Shown here: positions 28,433 to 36,742 of the stretch, piece after piece
Layout: every line of letters begins with the position of its first letter
Numbering within the stretch: position 1 is the first letter of the stretch
Assembly: GCA_024398475.1 (NCBI GenBank)
Contig: JAKSJB010000016.1
Location: forward strand, 1-48,886
Direction: 5' to 3'
Source: Bacteroidaceae bacterium
GTDB lineage: Bacteria > Bacteroidota > Bacteroidia > Bacteroidales > Bacteroidaceae
Length of the DNA stretch: 48,886 nucleotides
Made by a program: the position numbers and the translations under genes
Notes under the pieces: model-generated
Databases searched by the model: none
What the model was told of the DNA's origin: nothing
What the model saw: only the letters and a program-made list of their open reading frames with translations

Positions 28433-29869
28433 CTATTCGCCCGGTTCGTTTTCCTGATCAAGCGTAAACTGACTGCTGCCGTCGAAGCAATGAGTACAAA
28501 CCTGACACTTAGGCAGACCGATGCTCTTGATGAGAGTTTCCAGTTTAGTAAACTGAAGACTGGTAAGGTTGAATTCCCTGCCGATTTCCTCCACCATCTT
28601 CCTGTATTCAGGCGAGTCAGTCAGAGCATATTTCTCCAGGTTCCTGTAAGCATCACCCTCAAACTTCTCGATGATGCGTCGTGTGATAAGTTCAAGGTCC
28701 GACTGGCTGCGCGTAAAGTTGAGGAACGGACAACTGTAAATCAGCGGAGGACATGAAATTCTCATATGCACCTCCTTAGCCCCACAGTCAAACAGAGCCT
28801 GAGTATTGTCACGCAACTGAGTACCGCGCACGATAGAGTCATCGCAGAACAGCATCCTCTGACCCTTCAGCATATCCCTGTTGGCAATGAGTTTCATCTT
28901 AGCCACGAGTTTTCTGCGTTCCTGACTCGAAGGAGTGAACGAACGCGGCCACGTAGGAGTATATTTGCTGATAGCACGTCGGTAAGGCACCCCATGACCC
29001 GCAGCATAGCCCACAGCCATACCCGTACCCGAATCAGGAATAGCACACGACGAATCCACCTCCGTCCTGTCCTCCTTACCCATCTCGTAGCCGAGAGAAT
29101 ACCTCACGTCCTCCACATTCTTGTTCTCGTACGAAGAAGTAGGGAAGCCATAGTACACCCAGAGGAACGAACAAATCTGCATACCCTTGTTAGGCTTTCG
29201 CAGCTGCTCCATTTTGTTGGCAGTAAGTTTCACGATTTCCCCCGGACCGAGATAGCGCTCAATCTCATAGTCGAGGTTAGGGAAAGACGTAGATTCGCTG
29301 GCAGCAGCATAGGCACCCTCCTTCCTGCCGATAACGATAGGAGTACGGCCCCAAGAGTCACGTGCAGCGATGATACCCTCCTCAGTCAGCAGCAGCAGCG
29401 AGCAGGAACCCTTGATGTTGCGGAACACGTTTTCGATACCCTCCACGAAAGACTTACCTTTTATAATAAGAAGACCTATCAGTTCAGTCTGGTTGATCTT
29501 ACCCGAACTGAATTCTGACAGGTGCATGTTTTCCTTCAGAAGTTGCTGAGCCAGTTCCTCCTTGTTGCCCACCTTGGCAACAGTAACGATGGCAAAGCGT
29601 CCCAGATGAGAGTTTATGAGAAGAGGCTGAGCGTCCGTGTCGCTGATGATGCCGATACCCGAATTACCCTCGAACTTGTCGAGTTGCTCCTCGAAAGCCG
29701 TGCGGAAATAAGTAGATTCCAACTTGTGGATAGAACGTGAAAAACCCTTTTCTTCACTATAAGTAGCCATTCCGCCTCGCATGGTTCCAAGGTGCGAGTT
29801 ATAATCGGTACCATAGAACAAGTCGTTAATACACTTGCGCTCTGAAATAGTTCCAAAGAAACCTCCCAT
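28433..29869 (-). CDS. Amidophosphoribosyltransferase homologue (PurF-like) lacking the N-terminal cysteine
   Basis: The 478 residues align in layout with PurF: an Ntn glutaminase-like domain, then a phosphoribosyltransferase domain with the PRPP loop LFCDDSIVRGTQL. Late cysteines in SCPF and CQVCTHC resemble the iron-sulfur ligands of Bacillus-type PurF. The start reads MGGFFG where PurF has M-C-G, so the nucleophilic cysteine exposed after Met removal is absent. Glutamine hydrolysis is therefore not expected, and the protein may use free ammonia or do another PRPP-linked task. The reading frame is intact, which argues against a pseudogene. A separate canonical PurF would have to lie outside this window. 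Confidence 0.8.
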   Translation of the reverse strand: MGGFFGTISERKCINDLFYGTDYNSHLGTMRGGMATYSEEKGFSRSIHKLESTYFRTAFEEQLDKFEGNSGIGIISDTDAQPLLINSHLGRFAIVTVAKVGNKEELAQQLLKENMHLSEFSSGKINQTELIGLLIIKGKSFVEGIENVFRNIKGSCSLLLLTEEGIIAARDSWGRTPIVIGRKEGAYAAASESTSFPNLDYEIERYLGPGEIVKLTANKMEQLRKPNKGMQICSFLWVYYGFPTSSYENKNVEDVRYSLGYEMGKEDRTEVDSSCAIPDSGTGMAVGYAAGHGVPYRRAISKYTPTWPRSFTPSSQERRKLVAKMKLIANRDMLKGQRMLFCDDSIVRGTQLRDNTQALFDCGAKEVHMRISCPPLIYSCPFLNFTRSQSDLELITRRIIEKFEGDAYRNLEKYALTDSPEYRKMVEEIGREFNLTSLQFTKLETLIKSIGLPKCQVCTHCFDGSSQFTLDQENEPGE

Positions 29870-29926
29870 AATGTCTTTTATATGATGTTTAAGTATTAGT
29901 TTTTACCTATTATTGAATTTGCCAGG

Positions 29927-32470
29927 TCATTTCCTGCACACAATCTTCACCGCCTTACCCGCATCACCGTCAGAAAGAACCACCTCCAGCACCGAACCCT
30001 TTTCAGGCTCCTCCTCCACAATCATTTCCGACAGCGGATCCTCCAGATACTGCTGAATCGCACGTCTCAGAGGTCGTGCGCCGAACTGCCTGTCATAACC
30101 CTTGTTGGCGATGAACTCCTTAGCCTCAGGCGAAATCTGCAACGAATAACCCATATCCTCCACACGCTTGAACAGTTCCCTCAGTTCCAGGTCAATAATC
30201 TGCAGGATAGCCGGCAGGTCAAGTTGGTCGAAAGTGATGATTTCGTCAATACGGTTCAGGAATTCAGGCGAGAACTGCTTGTTGAGCGCCTTCTGAATCA
30301 CGCTGCGGCTCACCTCCTTGTCATCCATACCCTCCATTGCAGAAAAACCAATGCCACGTCCGAAGTCCTTCAACTGACGCGTACCCACGTTCGAAGTCAT
30401 GATGATAACCGTGTTGCGGAAATCCACCGTACGTCCGTTCGAATCCGTCAGACGTCCGTCATCCATCACCTGCAGCAGAATGTTGAACACATCAGCATGA
30501 GCCTTCTCAATCTCATCCAGCAGCACGATAGAATAAGGCTTGCGTCTCACCTTCTCCGTCAGCATGCCACCTTCCTCATACCCCACATAACCCGGAGGAG
30601 CACCCACGAGTCTGCTCACCGTAAACTTCTCCATATACTCACTCATGTCCACGCGCACCAAGGCATCAGCACTGCCGAACATATGTTCAGCCAGTTTCTT
30701 GGCAAGATAAGTCTTGCCCACACCCGTAGGACCGAGGAACATGAACACCCCTATAGGACGTGCAGGATCCTTCAGACCGATGCGGCTACGCTGAATGGCA
30801 CTCACCAACTTGTCTATGGCACCATCCTGGGCAATCACCCTGTTCTTCAGGTCCTGACGCATACCCTTCAGTCGGATACCCTCGTCCATAGCCATCTTCT
30901 GAACAGGAATTCCCGTCATCACCGACACCGTCTCAGCCACCTTCTCCGCATCCACCGTCTCACGGTTCTCCACCAGATGCGCCTCCCAGTCCTCCTTCAT
31001 CTTTGAAAGTTGCGACCTGAGATGCTTCTCAGCGTCACGGAAACTGGCAGCCTGCTCATAGTTCTGAGCCTTCACAGCCTCGTTCTTCTTCTCCACAGCC
31101 TCGTTGATGAGTTGCTCCTGCACCTCAATCTCCTTAGGCACGGAGATATTTCCGATATGCACACGCGACCCCGATTCATCCAGAGCATCAATAGCCTTGT
31201 CAGGGAACTGACGGTCAGTAATGTATCGGTTCGTAAGTCTTACACACGCCTCCAGGGCATCATCCGTATAGCAAACGTTGTGATGAGCCTCATAGCGGTC
31301 CTTAATATTATGCAGAATGGTGAGAGTCTCTTCCGAAGAAGTAGGTTCCACCAAAATCTTCTGGAATCTGCGTTCAAGAGCACCGTCCTTCTCAATCGAC
31401 TTGCGGTACTCATCAAGCGTAGTAGCACCGATACATTGCATCTGTCCCCTCGACAGAGCCGGTTTCATCATGTTGGCAGCATCCATCTGACCAGCCTGAT
31501 TACCCGCACCGATGATAGAATGAATCTCGTCAATGAAAATAATGATATCCGGATTCTCCACCAGTTCGTTGATGATAGTGCGCATACGCTCCTCAAACTG
31601 ACCCCTGTACTTCGTACCAGCCACCACGTTGGCAAGGTCAAGCGAGATGATACGCTTGTCAAAGAGAGTCCTCGGCACCTTGTGCTCGTTGATTCTGATG
31701 GCAAGCCCCTCCACGATGGCACTCTTGCCCACACCCGGTTCACCGATGAGGATAGGATTGTTCTTCTTGCGTCGCGCCAGAATCTGCGCAATACGCTCAA
31801 TCTCCTTCTCCCTACCCACCACAGGGTCCAGTTTACCCTCAGCCGCAGCCTTCGTGATGTCCGTACCGAACGTGTCGATGGCAGGCGTACCCTCCACCGT
31901 CTTCTGCGTAGAAGCAGCACGCTTGTTCTGTCCCGAAGGAGGCATATCCTCCTCCTCCTCGTCATCAAAGTCAATATCAGCATGAGGAGCCGCCGGAGTA
32001 GGTTTCGACAGCGAAGCCCTCAGCGTACCGTAAGTAAGAGAAAAACCATTGAGAAAATTCGTACTATGCTGTATTTCCGACTGTTTCAATATACCAAGCA
32101 GAAGATGCTGAGGCTCAATCTCCTTGCACCGGAGCATCTTAGCCTCCATCTGACCGATGCGCATCAGGCCCGCAGCCTTCTCGCTGAGATTGATGTCGTC
32201 GGGAAAAATCATACCTCGACCCCTCTCCGGCGAGTCTTCCCCCATCTCAGCCTGCCTGCTTCGGATGGCACTCTCCAAGTGCACCCTGTAGGCAGCAAAG
32301 TCCACGGCAAACTCATCATGCATCGCATCATAAGCCGAATTCTTCGCATCACGTATAATCCCCAGCATGATATGTTCAGGTTCAATATACGGACTGCAAA
32401 GACGGATAGCCTCCTCCTTGCTATATTGCAGAATCTTTTTTACTGTATCAGAATATGGTAGTTGTGTCAT
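29927..32470 (-). CDS. clpC: ATP-dependent Clp protease ATP-binding subunit ClpC
   Basis: ClpC is an AAA+ unfoldase that feeds substrates to ClpP. The two N-domain repeats (about 5-150) are followed by an acidic linker (168-176). AAA module 1 has Walker A GEPGVGKS at 243-250. A UVR-type coiled region (about 455-490) separates it from AAA module 2 with GPTGVGKT at 580-587. The tripeptide I707-G708-F709 fits the ClpP-docking loop. The C-terminal D2-small domain is complete. At 847 residues it has ClpC length, and the UVR-like middle part favours ClpC over ClpB. proS lies 69 bases upstream on the same strand. Confidence 0.93.
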   Translation of the reverse strand: MTQLPYSDTVKKILQYSKEEAIRLCSPYIEPEHIMLGIIRDAKNSAYDAMHDEFAVDFAAYRVHLESAIRSRQAEMGEDSPERGRGMIFPDDINLSEKAAGLMRIGQMEAKMLRCKEIEPQHLLLGILKQSEIQHSTNFLNGFSLTYGTLRASLSKPTPAAPHADIDFDDEEEEDMPPSGQNKRAASTQKTVEGTPAIDTFGTDITKAAAEGKLDPVVGREKEIERIAQILARRKKNNPILIGEPGVGKSAIVEGLAIRINEHKVPRTLFDKRIISLDLANVVAGTKYRGQFEERMRTIINELVENPDIIIFIDEIHSIIGAGNQAGQMDAANMMKPALSRGQMQCIGATTLDEYRKSIEKDGALERRFQKILVEPTSSEETLTILHNIKDRYEAHHNVCYTDDALEACVRLTNRYITDRQFPDKAIDALDESGSRVHIGNISVPKEIEVQEQLINEAVEKKNEAVKAQNYEQAASFRDAEKHLRSQLSKMKEDWEAHLVENRETVDAEKVAETVSVMTGIPVQKMAMDEGIRLKGMRQDLKNRVIAQDGAIDKLVSAIQRSRIGLKDPARPIGVFMFLGPTGVGKTYLAKKLAEHMFGSADALVRVDMSEYMEKFTVSRLVGAPPGYVGYEEGGMLTEKVRRKPYSIVLLDEIEKAHADVFNILLQVMDDGRLTDSNGRTVDFRNTVIIMTSNVGTRQLKDFGRGIGFSAMEGMDDKEVSRSVIQKALNKQFSPEFLNRIDEIITFDQLDLPAILQIIDLELRELFKRVEDMGYSLQISPEAKEFIANKGYDRQFGARPLRRAIQQYLEDPLSEMIVEEEPEKGSVLEVVLSDGDAGKAVKIVCRK

Positions 32471-32539
32471 GCTATGCTATAAAAATGCAAATGACTCTAA
32501 ACATCTTTTTAAAAGTGTATATCGTGAAAGCCAGCCAAA

Positions 32540-34021
32540 TTAGTAGGCACGGGCAATCAAGACACGGAACTTGGCAGGCTTGCCGCTCACCATGTCCGTA
32601 CCCGGAGTCTGCTCAAACATGTAAGGCACACAGCGTATAGTAGCCTGCGTCTCCTCCTTTATCCGAGCCTCAGTCTCAGGAGTACCGTCCCAGTGGCACA
32701 GGAAGAAACCACCATCCTTAATCTTCTCCTTGAACACCTCATAGTCGTCACACTCATAAATGTGAGCATCCCTGTGTTCCAGAGCCTTCCTGTAAATGTT
32801 GTCCTGAATGTCGCCGAGCAACTTCTGGATATAATCCTCGATACCATCCTGACTGACAGTCTCCTTCTCGAGCGTATCGCGGCGCATGATTTCAGCCGTA
32901 CCGTTCTCCATGTCACGTGCACCGATAACCACACGTACAGGAACACCCTTCAGTTCATAGTCAGCAAACTTGAAACCAGGACGCTTCTGGTCATCATTGT
33001 CATACTTCACGCTGATACCCATCTCCTGAAGTCTTGCCTGAATCTCAGCCACCTTTCCGTTGATAGCCTCAAGTTGCCCGTCAGTCTTCCAGATAGGAAC
33101 AATCACCACCTGCAGCGGAGCCAACTTAGGAGGAAGAACCAGTCCGTTGTCGTCAGAGTGAGTCATGATGAGCGCACCCATCAGACGCGTGCTGACACCC
33201 CAACTCGTAGCCCAGGCATACTCCTGCTCCTGATTTCTGTTCAGGAAAGTCACGTCGAAAGCCTTACCGAAGTTCTGACCGAGGAAGTGACTCGTACCCG
33301 ACTGCAGAGCCTTTCCGTCCTGCATCATAGCCTCAATGGTGTAAGTATCGAGAGCACCGGCAAAACGCTCAGTCTCACTCTTCACACCCTGAATCACAGG
33401 AACAGCCATATACTGCTCAGCAAAGTCAGCATACACCTTCAGCATCATCTTAGCACGGTCCTCAGCCTCCTCGCGCGTAGCATGCGCAGTATGACCCTCC
33501 TGCCAGAGGAATTCACTCGTGCGGAGGAACAGACGCGTACGCATCTCCCACCTCATCACGTTGCACCATTGGTTGCAGAGGATAGGCAGGTCGCGGTACG
33601 ACTTAATCCAGTTCTTGTAAGTATTCCAGATGATAGTCTCACTCGTAGGACGGATAATAAGTTCCTCTTCAAGTTTGGCAGCAGGATCCACAACCACACC
33701 GTCGTGAGTCTCGTTAGTCTTCAGGCGGTAGTGAGTCACCACGGCACACTCCTTGGCAAAACCCTCCACATGTTCAGCCTCCTTGCTGAGGAAAGACTTC
33801 GGGATAAGCAAAGGGAAATAAGCATTCTGCACACCCGTAGCCTTAAACTTCCTGTCGAGTTCCTGCTGAATCTTCTCCCAGATAGCATAACCGTAAGGAC
33901 GGATAACCATACATCCCCTCACGTCAGCCTGTTCGGCAAGTTCAGCCTTGACTACCAATTCATTGTACCACTGTGAATAGTTGACACTTCTTTTAGTCAA
34001 CCCCTTGAGTTCTGTTGCCAT
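32540..34021 (-). CDS. proS: Proline--tRNA ligase (archaeal/eukaryotic-type)
   Basis: ProRS charges tRNA-Pro. The 493-residue form lacks the editing insertion of the long bacterial type and matches the shorter type found in archaea, eukaryotes and Bacteroidota. Class II motifs are visible, including the region [16 protein letters not shown] and the anticodon-binding domain with [11 protein letters not shown]. The C-terminus ends RVLIARAY, with the terminal aromatic residue typical of this type. A good promoter lies upstream at 34134-34163. The gene probably shares a transcript with clpC. Confidence 0.95.
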   Translation of the reverse strand: MATELKGLTKRSVNYSQWYNELVVKAELAEQADVRGCMVIRPYGYAIWEKIQQELDRKFKATGVQNAYFPLLIPKSFLSKEAEHVEGFAKECAVVTHYRLKTNETHDGVVVDPAAKLEEELIIRPTSETIIWNTYKNWIKSYRDLPILCNQWCNVMRWEMRTRLFLRTSEFLWQEGHTAHATREEAEDRAKMMLKVYADFAEQYMAVPVIQGVKSETERFAGALDTYTIEAMMQDGKALQSGTSHFLGQNFGKAFDVTFLNRNQEQEYAWATSWGVSTRLMGALIMTHSDDNGLVLPPKLAPLQVVIVPIWKTDGQLEAINGKVAEIQARLQEMGISVKYDNDDQKRPGFKFADYELKGVPVRVVIGARDMENGTAEIMRRDTLEKETVSQDGIEDYIQKLLGDIQDNIYRKALEHRDAHIYECDDYEVFKEKIKDGGFFLCHWDGTPETEARIKEETQATIRCVPYMFEQTPGTDMVSGKPAKFRVLIARAY

Positions 34022-34133
34022 ATAAAATATATGCTCCTAAAAAATGTTTCTCTATCGTTAAAGTTGTTATCTCAATCAGCCGCAGACAGGGAACAAGTAA
34101 AAAACACACAGTCCCCCTCCGCGAAATCGAGTA

Positions 34134-34163
34134 CAAAATTACAACAAAATCTGCAATTGACAA
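34134..34163 (-). promoter_or_regulatory. Promoter of proS
   Basis: On the minus strand TTG (34161-34163) is followed by 19 bases and TAATTTTG (34134-34141), a strong match to the Bacteroidota promoter. The leader is about 105 bases. Confidence 0.7.
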
Positions 34164-34311
34164 TCCCAAAACCGCTTTTTAATATAAAAAACACCCCATT
34201 TTATGAATTTTATTGCATAATGTGTATGTTATTTGAAGAAAAAACTCGATATTTGCGCTTGAAAAAATTTTATAAATCATTTTTTACACCAATTTATTAA
34301 GTAATTCAGTT

Positions 34312-35007
34312 ATGAAAAATTCTAAATTTATCGCAATCGCGTTGAGTGCACTTCTCGTACTCTCAGGATGTAACATGAACAATACCACAAAAGGCGGCCT
34401 CATCGGTGGAGGTGGTGGTGCAGCAGTAGGCGCACTCGTAGGTAACCTCATCGGAAAGAACACCAAGGGTACAGCAATCGGAGCAGCAATCGGAGCAGCA
34501 GTAGGTACAGGCGCAGGCGTTCTCATCGGAAAGAAGATGGATAAGGCAAAGGCAGCAGCAGAAGCAGTAAAGAACGCACAGGTAGAGACATTCACAGACG
34601 CAAACGGACTCCAGGCAGTAAAGGTAACATTCGATTCAGGAATCCTTTTCGCAACAAACAAGTCAGACCTCAACTCAACAGCAAAGAGCTCATTGAACCA
34701 GTTTGCAACAAACGTATTGAACGTGAACCCAGACATGGATATCGCAATCCTCGGACACACCGACAATACAGGAACAGACGCAATCAACAACCCACTCTCA
34801 CAGAAGCGTGCTGAATCAGTAGAAAGCTACCTCAAGAGCTGCGGCGTAGCATCAAAGCAAATCGCTACAGTACTCGGAAAAGGCTCAATGGAACCAGTAG
34901 CATCCAACGACACAGCAGAAGGCCGTCAGCAGAACCGCCGCGTAGAAGTATTCATCTATGCAAGCGAAGAAATGATCAAGGCTGCAGAGAACGGAACACT
35001 CAAATAA
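34312..35007 (+). CDS. Outer-membrane lipoprotein with glycine zipper and OmpA domain
   Basis: A lipoprotein signal ends in LSGC with C20 as the lipidation site. A glycine-zipper segment spans about 27-75, with repeated GAAIGAA and GALVGN patterns that can insert in or pack on membrane. The OmpA-like peptidoglycan-binding domain covers about 105-222 and has the ILGHTDNTG and NRRVEVFI motifs. The 231 residues match YiaD/Pal-like family members. It anchors outer membrane to cell wall. Codon use is very uniform (Ala mostly GCA, Val GTA, Leu CTC), as in highly expressed genes. A strong terminator follows 30 bases after the stop. Confidence 0.92.
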   Translation: MKNSKFIAIALSALLVLSGCNMNNTTKGGLIGGGGGAAVGALVGNLIGKNTKGTAIGAAIGAAVGTGAGVLIGKKMDKAKAAAEAVKNAQVETFTDANGLQAVKVTFDSGILFATNKSDLNSTAKSSLNQFATNVLNVNPDMDIAILGHTDNTGTDAINNPLSQKRAESVESYLKSCGVASKQIATVLGKGSMEPVASNDTAEGRQQNRRVEVFIYASEEMIKAAENGTLK

Positions 35008-35037
35008 ACCCGAACAAACCGTTCAGGCAAACCACAG

Positions 35038-35079
35038 GGAGGTCTTTAGGTCGGTCAACTGACCAAAGACCTCCTTTTT
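35038..35079 (+). terminator. Rho-independent terminator of the OmpA-lipoprotein gene
   Basis: The 10-bp arms GGAGGTCTTT (35038-35047) and AAAGACCTCC (35065-35074) pair perfectly, with an inner GGTC/GACC stem, and TTTTT follows. Confidence 0.93.
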
Positions 35080-35384
35080 CTATACAATCCTCAAAAGGGG
35101 GTATTGGCCATTAGCCATTAGCCATTAGCCATTGGCTTTTGCGTTTGCGTTATCGTTATCGTTTGCGTTAGGCGAAGCCTTGCTTGTTGACTTGTTGACT
35201 CGTTGACTTGTAGACTCCAAAAGACCAAAGACCTCCTTTTTCTATACAATCCTCAAAAGGGGGTATTGGCCATTAGCCATTAGCCATTAGCCATTGGCTT
35301 TTGCGTTTGCGTTATCGTTATCGTTTGCGTTAGGCGAAGCCTTGCTTGTTGACTTGTTGACTCGTTGACTTGTAGACTCCAAAA
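35061..35384. repeat. 162-bp perfect tandem duplication
   Basis: Positions 35061-35222 are repeated base for base at 35223-35384. Each copy holds the 3' arm and T-run of the terminator, four GCCATTA-type words, TTATCG and GTTTGCG words, and GTTGACTTG/GTTGACTCG words. Only the first copy has the 5' terminator arm. Just after the second copy, CTAATGGCTAATGGCC (35388-35403) is the inverse of the GCCATTA words. Together with the terminator, this fills the 440-base gap before mtgA. Confidence 0.95.
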
Positions 35385-35447
35385 AAGCTAATGGCTAATG
35401 GCCTAAAAAAACAAAAAGAATCCTGCAAAAAAAATAATAAAGGAAAT

Positions 35448-36137
35448 ATGAAGAAGTTTTTCAAGTTCATCATGTGGGTCATAATCCTCTTCTTCGGATT
35501 ATCCATACTCAGCGTCATCATCTACCGCTTCGTACCAGTACCCGCATCACCACTCATGTTCATCCGACTCGCACAGCAGTTCAAGGACGGCGAGCAACTC
35601 AAGCTCGCCCACCAATGGGTACCCCTCGACGAGATAAGCCCCGAACTCCCACGCGCCGTATGGGCAAGTGAAGACCAAAACTTCCTCAACCACGACGGCT
35701 TCGACTTCGACGCCATAGAAAAAGCCCTTCAGGAAAAAGCCCGGAAGGGTAGGGTACGCGGAGCCAGCACCATCAGTCAGCAGACAGCCAAGAACGTCTT
35801 CCTGTGGCCCTCATCCACATGGACCCGCAAGGCATTCGAAACCTACTTCACCATACTCATCGAAGTCTTCTGGTCCAAGCAACGCATCATGGAAGTCTAC
35901 CTCAACACCATAGAAATGGGACGCGGCATCTACGGAGCAGAAGCAGTAGCCCTCGAACACTTCGGCTGCCACGCATCCGACCTCAACCAAAACCAATGCG
36001 CCCTCATCGCCTCTTCCCTGCCCAACCCATTGAAGATGAACAGCGGCAGCCCCACCAACTACATGTACCGCCGTCAATCCCAAATCAAGCGCCAGATGCG
36101 CAATCTAGGACCCTTCCCAATGGAAAACGAAAAATAA
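35448..36137 (+). CDS. mtgA: Monofunctional peptidoglycan transglycosylase
   Basis: MtgA polymerises lipid II into glycan strands. An N-terminal membrane anchor covers about 3-26. The GT51 domain follows, with the catalytic E75 in WASEDQNFLNHDGFD, the GASTISQQTAKNVFLW motif, and later EVYLNTIEMGRGIYG. The 229 residues fit the family. I chose the ATG at 35448, preceded by AAGGAAAT. The in-frame ATG at 35391 lies within the GCTAATGG repeat words, would add 19 Lys-rich residues before the anchor, and is unlikely. The gene is richer in C-ending codons than the cas genes. Repeats flank it on both sides. Confidence 0.92.
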   Translation: MKKFFKFIMWVIILFFGLSILSVIIYRFVPVPASPLMFIRLAQQFKDGEQLKLAHQWVPLDEISPELPRAVWASEDQNFLNHDGFDFDAIEKALQEKARKGRVRGASTISQQTAKNVFLWPSSTWTRKAFETYFTILIEVFWSKQRIMEVYLNTIEMGRGIYGAEAVALEHFGCHASDLNQNQCALIASSLPNPLKMNSGSPTNYMYRRQSQIKRQMRNLGPFPMENEK

Positions 36138-36138
36138 A

Positions 36139-36202
36139 GTCAACAAGTCTACAAGTCAACAAGCAAAAGCCATCCGGATGGTCACTCGTTGACTTGAGGA
36201 CT
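36139..36202. repeat. Composite palindromic intergenic repeat
   Basis: Directly after mtgA, GTCAACAAGTCTACAAG words are followed by the 12-bp palindrome CCATCCGGATGG (36170-36181), and then by GTCACTCGTTGACTTG, which is the reverse of the opening words. The segment can fold as one long hairpin. The same blocks recur at 48687-48822. Confidence 0.8.
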
Positions 36203-36495
36203 CTATTCAAGGACTGAAAGTCCGACACTCTACAGCCCAATCCGTAAGGGTTGGGAATCATCATTACAGATTATAATCCAATACCTTAGCCCACAACCCG
36301 AAAGGGTGTGCCGTAGCCTTTGGCGTTATCGTTTGCCCCTTCCCCCTTCTGGGGGGACGGAGGGGGGGCTACTTGCAGACCCTATTCAAGGGCTGAAAGT
36401 CCGACACTCTACAGCCCAATCCGTAAGGGTTGGGAATCATCGTTATAGACAATAATCCAATACCTTAGCCCACAACCCGAAAGGGTGTGCCGTAG
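36203..36495. repeat. Pair of 114-bp structured direct repeats
   Basis: Positions 36203-36316 and 36382-36495 differ at only 5 of 114 bases. Each copy holds three small stem-loops: GGACT-GAA-AGTCC, CCCAATCC-GTAA-GGGTTGGG, and ACCC-GAAA-GGGT with a GNRA-type loop. One difference (A to G in the first stem) keeps the pairing as G-U. The 65-base spacer has a C/G-rich hairpin. No open reading frame of note is present. Confidence 0.85.
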
Positions 36496-36612
36496 TTTTT
36501 GCGTTAGCGTTGACACTAAAATACATTAAAAATTGACAAATTGACTTTTTGACTTTTTGACCCACCCTAATGATCCTCCAATATGGCTTGTGGGATTCAT
36601 TTTGGGAACAAC

Positions 36613-36660
36613 AAACCCACTGACAATCGGCATTTCTGCTGAAAATCAGCGGGTTTTTGT
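36613..36660. terminator. Bidirectional terminator-like hairpin at the distal end of the CRISPR array
   Basis: AAACCCACTGA (36613-36623) and TCAGCGGGTTT (36646-36656) pair with one mismatch. T-rich sequence follows on the plus strand (TTTGTT), and GTTTGTTGTT follows on the minus strand. It lies about 85 bases beyond the last repeat, so it could end the leftward array transcript. Confidence 0.55.
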
Positions 36661-36742
36661 TAGTGGTCAATCTTGGTATGATTATAGCGCAACCTTATAT
36701 GTTTCGTTACCTGTCTTAATAATATATGTTATGTGTTACTAC

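Noticed and set aside
31010..32461. Long open frame of 483 codons on the plus strand opposite clpC, and similar long frames opposite proS (32693-33976) and the helicase (26090-27271)
   Set aside because: All are antisense to well-supported genes, are rich in Arg, His, Leu and Ser as expected of mirror frames, and match no family.
35391..35447. Upstream in-frame ATG for mtgA
   Set aside because: It lies within the GCTAATGG repeat words and would put 19 Lys- and Asn-rich residues ahead of the membrane anchor.
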